NCBI RefSeq assembly: GCF_000143415.4
Contig: NW_003314265.1
Location: 2,758,559 to 2,818,558, forward strand
Length of the DNA: 60,000 bases
Source: Selaginella moellendorffii
Lineage: Eukaryota; Streptophyta; Lycopodiopsida; Selaginellales; Selaginellaceae
Reading direction: 5' to 3'
The notes under the pieces are model-generated. The model ran no database searches, had not been told where the DNA came from, and saw only the letters and a list, made by a program, of their open reading frames with translations. How positions within the stretch are numbered: position 1 is the first letter of the stretch; each line of letters opens with the position of its first letter. This document shows, one piece after another, positions 1 to 12,400 of the stretch. Both the position numbers and the translations under genes were made by a program.

Positions 1-3000
1 AACTTAGATCTTAGTAGGTAGTTTGTATGATGCAACCCGAAAGGGATGCTAACTTTTGGGGCTAAGGCAATTGAGTTGGATAGAGTCTGGAGTTGGTGTA
101 GAAAAGTGGCCGTTACACTTTTCTAGAAAGGTGACCCTTGTGCCTTTCTTTTATAGCGTTATGCTTGGTGGCATGTTACACCTTGCATTTCGTTACACTC
201 TATGAGAGTAGTGAGCTTTCACTAATCTTGACTTAGTCTTGGTAGCCTTGTGCCTTGGCTGAGGATGGTGATGTTCAACTTAGTTGTTTGAGTTTGAAAT
301 GTTGGTACCCGTACTATAGCTTTGTCTATGAGGAGTTTGTGTACCGATATGAGTCCATCTCGTGGTCTTCACTTTAGTTCCGACTAAGTGTTGGTCATGT
401 ATAATTAGCCTCTTCAAGGCATGCTCAAAACTATTGATTAGATGCATTAGTGAGCTTATTACGGTTGAGTTGGATTCGAGTAGTCATTTAGTTTGTGTTT
501 GTCCATGAACCTTTATCTCATACCTGGGGTATTACATTCATGTTAGATAAATATATGACTCGATGACATGAGTTTAGTGTTTGGGTCTTGTGAAAGGCAA
601 GTTGAAAGGTGGTTATTGGTTGCTTTACAACTAGTGATTGCTTGTAGACTTCGTCATAGGACTGTTGACACTTGCTTCACTCGATGAAGATTTATCAGTG
701 ATGGGCTTGCTTTACCGGATGGTGTTGCGGAGGATCTTGTCGTTAGACTTATATGGGTTTTCCATGTTGGCATATCAATTCTACCTTTATCAATATCATT
801 TGGTTGCATTTAGTTTGTGGTGTTAGATTTTATTGAGTCTTGGATGTGGTGATTCACTCCTTGATAAAGTGTTATCTGTGGCTGAGTATTGTTAAAGAAC
901 TAATCTCAGATACCGAGTAAGGTATTTTCGACTTTGGTTAGCTCGGTTGTTGGAGAGCTTTGAGTGGTGATTCACTCGTGCTTTCTTCTAGCTTTGTTCT
1001 AGTGTTGATGGCATTAAAGTGATGCTTTGTTATTGACATTGTTGATGTTGAGATTTGGGTGGAAATAAAATGTCTCTCCGTAAGATTGATATTAAGTTTC
1101 ATTAGTCTCGATAAAGATAGTGTTAATGATTTGGCTATAGCTTTGTGTTATTGGCATTCGTGCATTTACTAGTTAGCAACTGTATTGACATTCAAATGAA
1201 CTGAGTAACAAGTTGAGTTAGTTGTGCTCTAGACGAGATTATTTAGTAGGGGTTGAGCTTTGAGCTTTTCCTTGAAAATTAATTCAATCGTGGACTATGC
1301 TAACTTTACGAGAAGAAAAGTTAGTGATTGATATTAACGTGATTGAATCCTTGTTAGATTTTAATTGGGATATATCGATCATTGATAATTCTTCTTGTGC
1401 TTGTTATGAAGTGAGTTATGTCTTGCTATAGATGGATTCATGAAGGATCGTTTAGTGATCACTTGTTGAGCATAGCTCCATTGTGCTTAGCTTTTGGATT
1501 GATGTAGACACACTCTTCATTAGCTTTAGCATTATGAAGTTTGGCTTATGGATGTGTTAGGGAGGATATTGTGGGTTATACCATGATTTCTCTTTAGCAT
1601 TGAAATTAGTTTATACGAGACTCGTGATCATTGTTAAGCAAGACTTAGCTATAGGCTTCTTCGAGCTTTTGGTTCCTTGAGTTTTCATGCTTGTGAACCA
1701 TTTGTTAGAAGTTGTTGGGGGAGGCATTTTGGCTCATTAGCTTCGATGTTGAAGTTTGTATTTGCATTTTAGCAATTATTGGTGATGGTTGACTATCATC
1801 TAGGGTAGTTGATTATCCTTATCAAAGGTTTTGCTTGATTATTGTTGATATAAACTGATTTATCATTCTTTGGGATGGTGGATTCTTTCTTCAATGATGA
1901 TTATGCATCACTGTATTGATGGGATGATTGATGATCTTTCATGATAGTTAGTTTTTTTATTTATGGCTTTTGGCTTTTCGCGATACCACATGTTCTTTGT
2001 GGTTTGCTTTGGATTGGTCTCTTAGGTTTGAGATATCGATATGATATTGCTGACATTTGCTTGAGCAACTCTAGTTCCTTGGTGTTGTTGACCAGGATCT
2101 ATTCCGATTAACTTCTGTGATAGTTGGCATGAATGGGTGTTTATTGGTCTTCTTGCATTCATTCTGTTCTGTTAATTATTGCTCGAGTTAGTTCTGATAG
2201 GTTGGATGTTATTTCCTTCAGGTGATACATTTGCGAGCATTATGCTTGTCAGTTAATGATACTTTGTGTTCTTTGAGTTATCTTGCATAAGTTGTTTGGC
2301 ATTCTGTCTACAATCTTCGATAGTTAAGTTTTCTCATTAAGTTTACTTAATGATATACTTGCTATTGAATTTTGTTGGATAGTGAATCCTATGCTTTCCA
2401 ACTATAGTGATCTTGGTGGTTCCTATACTATAATCCTAGTTTATCGGATGATAACTTACTTGGAATACTTTTGTGTTCTAATATAAGATTTAATCACTGA
2501 TAATTATGTCTCTAAAATATCATTATTTATGACTTTGATATTGTCCATTTATTGATCTTTGAGTTTGGGCTAGTATAGGCAGACTGGCTTTGGCACTTCG
2601 TGTGCATGGTGAAATCTTTAGTCATGGGGTAGCTACTGTCGACTGGTCACATAACCCGCCTCTCTGTCGATGTTCCTTATTCCGTTAAAAGGGCGTGACC
2701 GTGTAAACAACTCTAACTGCCTGTTTACAGTAGTCTATCTAAACCTTACCAACGGGTTTGGTTTCTTTGCTTAGGAGGGTTGGGGCCTCTGGCTTCTCTC
2801 TCTATGTCCTTGCGGGCAGGGCGTATCACACTTTTGTAAGCTGGGTGACTCCTAGAGCAGCAAGGGTGGCTAACTCCGTTGGTCATTTCCTTGTCGGCGA
2901 CGGCCAGAAGGTGTCTGAGCTAGTAGTGCATCCGCGTTAGACAAAGAGGTTGCTTCCTAACTCATTTAAGTTGGTGCATTTCTCACATAGTGTGAATACC

Positions 3001-3089
3001 GTGAACTTTTTCTAGAGTTGTTTCCTTGGCGGTATTTTAGACTCGAGTATGCATCGATGAGGACGTCGATCTTCCCTAGGGGGGGAGAG
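1..3089 (+). mobile_element. Internal region of a probable non-coding LTR element (LARD-like), left end outside window
   Basis: No credible coding sequence is seen; the small ORFs here resemble no known protein. The plus strand is poor in C and rich in T and G up to about 2.56 kb. The last part, about 2565-2895, matches in inverted orientation the 3' internal segment of the chromovirus at about 4234-4540, so this element belongs to the same LTR family but carries non-coding sequence where that one carries pol. A polypurine tract (AGGGGGGGAGAG, ending at 3089) directly precedes an LTR starting TGTCGCG. I infer a non-autonomous large retrotransposon derivative. Confidence 0.6.
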
Positions 3090-4223
3090 TGTCGCGAATA
3101 TGACTTCGGGTATTGAAAGTTACCTGTCGGCCAGTCCTTATGGACACTCTTACCTTACTGCCACGATGGCAGGAGGTCGGTATTGCTAGGCCTATTATCA
3201 GTCTCCACCTAAGCTAGTTGAGAAACTGATCCTCGCGTGTGCACTTGACCAGATGAGCATAAGGACGGAATTCCTACGTGCTATTTGTCAAGCATACTTG
3301 ATCTGGTTAGAGAAACTCATTCATTGACTTGCACTTGCTAGTGTTGGGACCTCAATATCGCTAGATGATAGCTTACCGTGTCTGCCAAACACCCTCGCTA
3401 TTATGCCTTTTGTGTTAGTCTCATTCCGGTCCTAAATGCTAATTATGGAAATTGTCTAGATTTGCTCATTTGGCATATTTACGGAATGTAGAGATTGTTC
3501 TGAACACAATGGTATTCGTCCCGTGTCTAAATTCACAATCTAACACCATTCCATATTTAGTAAGTTTCGAGCTTGTCCTAGAGACTAACTCCTTGTACTA
3601 AGGCTAGACTTGGGGTGAAAGCCCAAAGCGTGTGTTCCTCATGGGGGGCGGGGGGAGGGGGGTGGGGGGGGGAGGGGGGTTGTGGGGGTGTTCCAAATGT
3701 ATAGTAGGGATAGGGGGTAGGTCGGGCATGGCTGACCAACCTGAGGCATAATCTAGCTCCCGCTTGCGTGCTTGTCCTTGTTCTGCGTCTGGCTTGGGCC
3801 TAAGCCCATGCTAGCTGGTGGAGTACCCATGTCCTTGCGTTAGGCCACCGGTATGCTAAAATAGCACCAAACTCCGTTTGGCTCCGTTTTGTGTACTGGT
3901 TTTGGCATTGGGATGCTGGTTGCTCCAGTACTGTTCCAAGTCGCTCCGGGCTCCTGTCCCTTCGTTCCTTGGGCTTTATGATCGAGAGTTGCTCCATGGT
4001 TCGGTTCCATCACTCCTTGGCTCCACGCTTGGGGGTTTGGCACCGTTTCTTCGTTCAGTGGCCTAAGGCTTTGAACCTCGTGTTCCACACCACATTCCTT
4101 TGGACATGTGGCATGTGACACGTGGCTCTGTCACGTGGCACAAAGAGGGTTTAGGTTCCGCTTTGTGGTGTTATCCTATGGTAAATCACCATAGGATAGA
4201 GGGTCAAAACCACGTGCGCTACA
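3090..4223 (+). repeat. 3' LTR of the plus-strand LTR element (about 1.13 kb)
   Basis: It starts TGTCGCG after a polypurine tract and ends GTGCGCTACA, giving TGT...ACA termini. Related copies in the opposite orientation lie at 14395-15832 and 16378-17339, and a short start fragment lies at 35967. A long G-rich run (about 3641-3690) sits inside it. Immediately to the right (from 4224) lies the 3' internal region of an oppositely oriented element, so this element probably inserted into that one. Confidence 0.75.
3641..3690 (+). repeat. G-rich low-complexity run inside the LTR
   Basis: About 50 bp made almost only of G runs of 4-9 bases separated by single A, C or T bases, a potential G-quadruplex tract. 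The matching place in the copy at 14395-15832 is a poly-C run that ends at the assembly gap. Confidence 0.8.
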
Positions 4224-4599
4224 GAAATGACTAACAAAGTTAGCCACCCTTGTTGCTCCGAGTACCACTCAGCTTACAAAGGAATGATACATCCCTACCC
4301 ACAGAGACATAGGGAGAAGGCTAGAGGCCCAACTTCCCCTGAGCAAAAAATCAACCCCGTCAGGAAGATTTAGACAACTACTATAAACTGGCAGATTAAG
4401 TTGTTTACACAACCATGCCCTTTTTCGAAAATGAGTCATCGAGAGAGAGGTGGGGACTTGTGATCAGTCTATAATAATTATCCCCATGGTTATGGATTGG
4501 ACCCATGCACCGAAGTGCCGAAGTCAGCCTACCAAAACTGACCCAAGTACTAACGAACGAGAGAAATGACACTTTGATTTATAGAAATATATTACATTA

Positions 4600-7500
4600 T
4601 TAATTTGCAAGATTTATTACAAGATTTACAAAAGCTATTTTTTTATTACTATTCTCATACTTTGTGACAAGCTCACGGGCATGTGTAAGATTCCTAAGAG
4701 GTTTCTTCGCACGACCACCACGTGTTTTATGAGACAAAAGGATGGCCTCAACCTCATACTCTGGTTCACCATCAATAACATCCGGAGATGGAAGAACATC
4801 CCTAGAGCAGCCAGGATCCTTATGATATGGGGCTAGTAAATTGACATGAAACACATAATGAAGGCTGGACATCTCTTGTGGAACATCCAACTGATAGGAT
4901 ACATCACCAAGTCTTTTCAACACCTGATAGGGTCTAACATATCTCGGCCAGAGCTTCCGAGACAAAGAACCCTTAATGTTCAAGTTTCGGGAAGATAGCC
5001 ACACTTGATCTCCCACTTGATAGGATTCATTTCGACGATGCTGATCCTTATCATGTTGATACCTATCCTGAGCTTTGCCCATCGCCTCAGTAGCTCTAGA
5101 CCAACCTTGGCATAGTTGCTCTACATAAGTCTCAACAACCAAGACCAACACTTTGGACATTGGTTTTGGTACAACAATCTGTTGAGGAACCCCATGAGCA
5201 GTCCCTTGCAGCATCTCCCATGGAGAACAGCTTATAGCACTGTGAAATGTGTTGTTATAACAGATTTCTGCTGTATCCAAATGCTCAACCCAGTCACGTT
5301 AGTCCGCCGCAAAATAGTACCGCAGATAATCCTCAACTTGAGCATTCACACGTTCGGTCTACCCATCAGTTTGAGGATGATAAGCTGTATTAAACTTCAA
5401 CTTGGTACCGAATAACTGGAACAATGTGCCCCAAAACTTGAATCTCTATCTGAGATCATCTCTTTGGGAAGACCATGAACTCGCACTATTTCATGGAAAA
5501 AGAGCTTTGCTACTTGTTTCGCATTTACTGTTCCCACAGTTGGAATGAAGTGTGCAATCTTCGATAACCGATCCACAACCACCATCAAAGTATCATAACT
5601 CTTAAACTTTGGTAAGCAAGTGACGAAATCAAGTGTCACACTCTGAAATGGCCATGCTGGTGCTGGAATGCACTGCAACTTCCCAGCCTATTTCTCAATT
5701 TTGCGCTTATATTGCTGGTATATAGGGCAGGAATGGACATAATCTGCTATATCACCTTCCATACCAGACCAGAAAAATCCCTTTTTCAATAAAGCCAGAG
5801 TCTTCCACTTTCCACCATGTCCCGCTGCTAGAACATCATGATTTTCCCGCAGGAACAACTGCTGTAGATCCTTAGAGGGAAGATACAATCTTTCTTGCTT
5901 ATAAAATATAAGCCCATCCCAAACTGAGAAGTGAAGCTTTACATTGGTTCGACTAGCAACTTTTGCCGCTTCACTACCAGGGTTCTGCTTCGACAACTCC
6001 ACACGGTGTAAGATTGCCTTTGCCAATGGATCATTACCATATGAAGCCCGAATGCCCTTTAACCAATCCGAACTGATTGCTGATATTGCCCGGAACTGAG
6101 CCTGACGACTCAATGCATCCGGCACAATATTATCTTTACCAGGTTTATATATAATTTCAATATCATATATAGCAAGCTTCTCTTGCCAACAAGCCTGCTT
6201 TGGCATAAGCTTAGGCTGCATAGCAAAATAGCTTAGTGTGTTACTATCTATATAAACCTTGGTGTGTCCACCCAAGTAGTGTCTCCAGTGTTCCAAGGCT
6301 GACACTATAGCAAACATCTCTTTCTCATGCATTGGCCATCTTCGTTGAGTTTCATCTAATTTCTTGGAATAGAACGCAATAGGACAACCATGTCACCTTA
6401 GCGTAACACCAACTGCTTTGTCACAATCTTGCTGCAACACGGCACCAATAGCATAGCTAGACGCATCACAATGCACTTTGAAGGGTTTATCAAGATCTGG
6501 GATCCTGAGAACAGGAACCATAGTCAAGATCTCCTTCAACCATACAAAAACACGCTGACAAGCTGGTGTCCAATGAAACGGAATACTACTCTTCGTCAAC
6601 TCAGTCAACGGAAGAGCAATTCTTGCAAAATTGTGGACAAACTTGCAATAGTATCCCGCCAAACCAAGAAAGGAACAAACATTTGATACAATGGTTGGGA
6701 CTTCCTAGAACTTCACTGCTTCCACCTTCTTTGGATTGACCTCAATTACGCCACCACTAACTATATGTTTGAAAAAGTTTACACGCAATTGTCCAAAAGT
6801 GCATTTACTTTCCTTAGCATACAGTTTGTGTTCGTGCAACTTCTGAAACACCAACTCCAAGTGTTTCAAATGATCCTCCAATATTTCATTGAAGACTAGA
6901 ACATCATCGATATATAGGACAACAAATGTGTCCAAATAATCTCTGAATATTCTGTCCATCATAGTGCTAAACGTTGCCGGAGCATTGCATAACCTGAACA
7001 ACATGACAAAGAATTCATAAGATCTGTACTGAGTTTTAAAGGCTGTTTTCTCCACATCCTGATTTGCCACCCATATCTGATGATACCAAGACCACAAATC
7101 AAGTCGCGTAAAATACTTAGCCTTTAAGAGTTGGTCAAACAAGTCATCAATGCGAGGCAAAGGATAACTATTTTTGACTGTGATCTTGTTGAGTGCCCGA
7201 TAGTCAATACACATCCTCATGGTTCCATCCTTTTTCATAACAAAAAGGAATGGCACTCCATAAAGCAACTTGCTTGGTAGGATATGACCTTTGTCAAAAA
7301 GCTTCGTGAGTTGCTTCTTGAGTTCAGCCATCTCCTTGATGTTCAGCCAATATAGAGCTTTCGTAGGTGGTTTAAAACCCGGAATAATCTCAATGCGATG
7401 GTCAACCTCACGGCTAGGAGGTAGCCCTACTGGCAAATCCTTCGGGAAGATATCTTGATTCTGCGCCAACAACTCCAATATCTTCTTTGGTACAGGATCA

Positions 7501-8396
7501 ACCCCATCGCCGATTCAAACTGAGTCACCAATACCCTTAGCTTCCATCACTTGAACCCAAAAGATCCAACATCCCTTCTTAGCTGCTTTTTGAGCGGCCC
7601 TCGCAGTCAGGAACTTAGCATCCCAATCCTTTGAGGAACGCTTTTGCAATTGAAAAAACACATCGGGATGTCCTTCTAACATCAATATGATATGACTTTG
7701 TCCAACACCATAAATCCCTTTTATATATTTGTTGAAGAAGTCCATACCAAACACCATCTGAAAATCTAGTATCTTCAACACTACCAAGTCCACTCTTTCT
7801 TTCCACTTGGATATTTTTATTGGAACATCACTCACAAACTTTCTGGCTATTTGCCCACCTTCCGCAAACCGGAAGTGCATAGGCGACATTTGCTCAACAT
7901 TCAATCCTAACAACTTAACTAAGTCTTCGGATATCACGCTATGCGTAGCTCTCATGTCAATCATCACTCGGATTTGGTGTCCACAGACAAAGCCTACCAA
8001 ATACATCAATGAATCAATGTTTGCATTAACTGCAAGAAAAGCTTGAGGAAAGCAACGAAAGTAACTCACCTCCTCTTCCTCATTGTCTGCATTGACCAAC
8101 TCGTCAACCCCTTCAGCTTCGCCACCACTGTCTTCCCTCATGACATTAACCCGAGGCCTTGTCTTATGCTTGTTGGGACATTCCAAGGACCTATATCCTG
8201 ACTCTCCACAGTGGAAGCAATGTCCCGCACTACCTGTTCCGTTAGGAGCAGGTTTCACAGGTTGTTGCTGCTTGTACCCATCAGGAGGAGGAACAAAGGG
8301 CCTAGGACCAGAAGAAGTTACTGGTGGTCTCCAACCACTACCACCTTTGTTAACTGTTGCTTGTGAGCCTCCAAAGCGGAACCTACCTTCCACCAT
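4600..8396 (-). pseudogene. Chromovirus pol remnant (zinc knuckle, PR, RT, RNase H, INT, chromodomain relic)
   Basis: Broken into several frames. From the N-terminal side: a CCHC knuckle (CFHCGESGYRSLEC, about 8195); a retropepsin-like region in which the D-S/T-G triad reads IDMRATHS (about 7960), so the catalytic motif is lost; RT (7478-6705) with IDYRALNK and YIDDVLVF; RNase H with CDASSYAIGAVL (about 6460) and the later part of the domain at about 6240; integrase with an HHCC zinc finger (about 5850-5720), the LDFVTCLP and SDRDSSF catalytic segments, and a C-terminal part ending 4600. The tail keeps EYEVEAIL and NLTHARELVTKYE, the two ends of a chromodomain, while the central aromatic-rich strand region is missing. 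Stops and frameshifts separate the segments at about 5400, 5680, 6390, 6700 and 7510. The chromodomain remnant places it among chromoviruses, which integrate by reading chromatin marks. It is certainly inactive. Confidence 0.85.
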
Positions 8397-8496
8397 TTCT
8401 GGTCACCTTATTTATTCCCAAAATTTTATTCTTATCCGAGCTACCAGCATATGGTTGCTGATATTGTTCCATGAGCAAGTGACTAAAGGCAACTTG

Positions 8497-9181
8497 CTAC
8501 GCTGCCTCTTTACACTCTAGATATGTCTTCGGCTTAAACTTCAAAATCTCATTACGAGAAAGTGAACTTAAGCCTTCCAGGAAATAACTTCGAGCATCTT
8601 CGTCACTCATATTTGCAATCATAATGCGCTTCTGAGCAAACGCATTAACGTAATGTATGAGGTCCCCTCGCTGCTTTAACCGCTGCAGCTCCGCACAAAG
8701 TCTTAGACCAAGATCATCCGGCAAGTATTCCTTACGGATGCGAGACCGCATCTTGGTCCAGCTTTTAGTCTACCCTTTTTCAGCACACACCTGGCGCCAC
8801 TAAGTTTTGGCATGATTGGTGAGAAAAAATTGCGCACACGCAACTTTCATATGATCATCTACGTCTACCGCTATGAAATAGTTTTCCATATCATAAACCC
8901 AGTCTTCCAAAACCTAATAGTCCCGCATGCCTCTGAAATTGGGTGGTTTCGAAGGCTTGAACTTTGAAACTCGTGCAACCGGGGGCAGTTGTAGAACTTC
9001 ATCGTCCTCAAGACTTGAAGAGGAGTCCAATTGCTTAGGCTTAGCTGGTTTAGCTGCCTCAGCTTCTTTCTTCCTCTTCTTGTTCTCCTTCTTCAATTTG
9101 CAAATCTCTCTTTGCAAATTCTTGATCTCAACTTCCTGAGCCATACGCTGTAGTGCTGCAGCATCTGGCTCTTCCTCTTCT
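8497..9181 (-). pseudogene. Chromovirus gag remnant (main part)
   Basis: Encodes a lysine/glutamate-rich coiled-coil-like stretch (KNLQREICKLKKENKKRKKE), a proline/lysine-rich linker, and then the retrotransposon gag fold (FRGMRDY..., MRSRIRKEYLP..., LQRLKQRGDLIHYVNAF). At least two in-frame stops interrupt it, near 8913 and 8775. The reading frame continues across the inserted gypsy element at 9187-14101 into 14102-14277 without loss, which confirms that gag was the target of that insertion. Confidence 0.75.
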
Positions 9182-9186
9182 GACTT
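9182..9186. repeat. Target-site duplication GACTT (left) of gypsy element A
   Basis: GACTT directly before the 5' LTR, matched by GACTT at 14102-14106 directly after the 3' LTR. Confidence 0.95.
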
Positions 9187-9420
9187 TGTTAGGCGCCAGC
9201 TTTGACTACGTGGTCAACGTCGGTCAAAGGGAGGCTCAAGGGTATATTAAGGCATGTTAGGGTAAGGGACTTAACCTACCCTAGGGCTCACAGTGGAGTG
9301 GCGGCGCAGTGGAGCTTTTGAGGTAGCTCGGGGGTGGTTGGGTGGTGAGGAACCTCAAGAGGTGGCGTAGCATAGTCTAGGGCAACGAGATCTTTGTTTT
9401 TTTTGCGCCGGATCATAACA
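9187..9420 (+). repeat. 5' LTR of gypsy element A
   Basis: 234 bp, TGTTAG...TAACA termini; apparently identical to 13868-14101. Confidence 0.97.
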
Positions 9421-9421
9421 T

Positions 9422-9432
9422 TGGTATCAGAG
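9422..9432 (+). promoter_or_regulatory. Primer-binding site (initiator Met tRNA) of gypsy element A
   Basis: TGGTATCAGAG starts one base after the LTR and is the classical complement of the plant initiator methionine tRNA 3' end. Confidence 0.9.
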
Positions 9433-9443
9433 AATTGGTTGCG

Positions 9444-12400
9444 ATGGCCGACCAAGCTGAACGCTGGAATCCTATCATTGATGGTGGTGCCGACGATGGT
9501 GCCGACGAAGCTGCGGAGATTTGGACCATTCAAGATGTGGTTCATGAGCTGCGAGCCCTTAATAAAAATCAGCAAGAGATGCAAGACGAGATGCATGGCA
9601 TGATGGATACCATGCGTGGGCGTGTTGAGGCACTCGAGGCTGGACGGGGTAGCGCTCCAAGTAAGCCTTCTTTGGTAGATCGACTCAAGATTCCAACCTT
9701 TTCCGGTGATGGTGGTGTGGACGAGTGTCTTGCTTGGCTAGCCAATGTGAAGAAGTTTTTGGCTGCTAGAGGAACTCCAGATGCAGAGGCTTTAGTGGCT
9801 ATTCCGATGGTTTTGCGTGATGCGGGTCTTCGATGGTGGAATTGGCTTGAGGAGTCCCGTGTTGCGGATAAGAAACCACCAGTGTCTACCATGGATGAGT
9901 TTGAGGCTGCTTTCCGTTTACGTTTTGCCCCTCATTACGATGTGGAGAATGCTCGTACAGAACTTCGACATTTCCAGCAAGGGAAAATGACGCTCGGGGA
10001 CTATATTGAGAAGCTTACTCGCTTGATTAGTCGTGTTCCAACGAAGGATCCAGATCAGAACAAGTCCTACTTCATTGATGGCCTACATAGTGAGAGCATG
10101 CGGCAACACTTGCGTCATTCTCAGCCTACAAAGAGTTTGGAGGAGCTCTTTGATGCGGCTCGTCGCCTTGACAATGACAAGCACAAGTCTCGCAAGCGTT
10201 CGCGGAGTCCTTCTGTTGAGAATCGTCGTGATGATCGCCGTGGACACAAGGATGGGAACAAGCATCACAAGTTGAAGTCGGTGGTGACTACTTCGGATGC
10301 AAAGGGGTCCAAGAAGCAGAAGTTCTTTGTGAAGAATTATAGACAAGGTTGTCATCATTGCGGCGAACTTGGACACTACAAGGCTGATTGTCCGCAGTTG
10401 AAGAACAAGCAGCAGGACAAGAAGAATGGCCAATCTTCTTCTCACGGTAAGTCCGATACTAAAAAGTTGCAAACTTTGCAGCGTGAGGAGGAGGAGAACG
10501 ACCATTCCGGTCAGAGGAAGCGACTTTCAATCGTTGCTCGTCAGCTCAACTGTGTGTGGAACAAGATGGAGCTTGAGGATACGCGTGAATCAGCTTTAAT
10601 GCTGGAGGGCGTGTTCCGTGGCGATCCAGTGCGGATTTTACTGGATAGTGGGAGCGATGACAACTTTGTTTCGGCAAAGTTTGTTGCGGAGCATCGCTTG
10701 AACACACGTGGAGTTCTTCCATACACAGTGGAAGGTGCAGCTACCTCTGCTCAGCATTTCGATGCTTGTGTCGAGGGGCTGGAAGTGTTGGTTGGCAAAA
10801 CCACACTTGTGGAGACTTTTTATCTCGCGGATATCCATCGTGTGGATCTCATTCTTGGGATGCCATGGTTGGTGAAGGTGGATCCAGAGATAAAGTGGAG
10901 CATTAAGCGTATCTCGCTGGAGTATGGTGGAGTTAAAGATGTGTGGTTTGGCGAGGGCGTTCAACCACCAGTTGTTATGCTCTCTGCTACATCTTTGAAG
11001 CGGGCTTGTCGTAATGGAAAAGCACTTTCGAGTTACTTGCTGTTTGTTCGTGACTTGGGCGACCAAGGCACGTGTGGGGGAGAAGCAGCAGTACGGGATG
11101 TACTCGACGAGTTTTCTGATGTTTTTCCATCTGAACTTCCTCATGGATTGCCTCCATTACGAGGTGTGGAGCATGGGATTACATTGGAGCCGGGGACGCG
11201 GCCAATTTACCGGCGTCCATTTCGGTTAAGTTATGCGGAGGAGCAAGAAGTTCAGCGACAAGTCAAGGAGTTACTTGAGTTTGGATTTATTCAGCCAAGT
11301 AAGTCTCCGTTTGGTGCTCCGGTCTTGCTTGTGAAGAAGAAGGACGGTTCAATGCGGATGTGTATTGACTACCGTGCTTTAAACAAGAAGACAGTAAAGG
11401 ACAAGATGCCGATGCCACGTGTGGATGATATCCTAGACAAGCTTGGTGAAGCACGAGTGTTTACCAAGATTGATCTGAGGAGTGGATATCATCAGATTGC
11501 AATGGATGATGCATCTATCTCCAAGACGGCATTCAACACAAGCTTCGGACATTTTGAGTTTACAGTTATGCCGTTTGGTTTGACGAATGCACCGGCCACA
11601 TTTACTCGGTTGATGACGGAGGTCTTTGGGCGTTATCTTCATGAGTTTGTGGAGATTTTCTTGGACGATATTCTTGTTTTTAGCAAGAATATGGAGGAGC
11701 ATAGGGTGCATTTGCGCAAGGTCCTTTTGTTACTTCGAGACAGCAAACTTTATGCGAAGAAGAGCAAATGTGAATTTGCAAAGTCGGAGGTGGAATATCT
11801 AGGCCATATTGTGACATCTAAGGGTGTCAAGACGGATCCAAGGAAGGTGGCTGTGGTGGAAAACTGACCTACACCGACTACAGTGGCCGAGTTGCGCAGT
11901 TTTCTTGGTATGGCTAGTTACTACCGACGTTTCCAGCATAAGTTTGCAGAGGTGGCTATTCCATTGACGCGGTTGTTACGCAAGAATGTGCCATTCGAGT
12001 GGAAGACGCCACAAGAGGAGAGTTTTGTGGCGCTGAAACGATTGTTGATCGAGGCTCCAGTGCTTCGCATTGCTGATCCATCGAAACCTTACGAGGTGAC
12101 ATGCGATGCGAATGGTTATGCACTGGGAGGAGTTCTCATGCAAGAGGGACAACCTATTGCATATGAGAGTCGAACTTTGAATTCCGCGGAGCAACGCTAT
12201 TCCACATATGAGCAAGAGTCTCTATTGTTCATGCTTTGCGGACGTGGCGGCACTATCTTTATGGTGCAGTGTTCGTGGTGTTGACAGATCACAAACCACT
12301 TGTGTATCTTTTCACACAGAAGGAGTTGAACACTAGGCAAGCTCGTTGGATGGTCAAACTCATGGAGTTTGGGGAGTTTCCTATTGAGCATCGTCCGGGA

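Noticed and set aside
2758-2940. A 60-codon frame with Arg-rich sequence
   Set aside because: The same stretch exists as non-coding 3' internal sequence in the chromovirus, without a kept frame.
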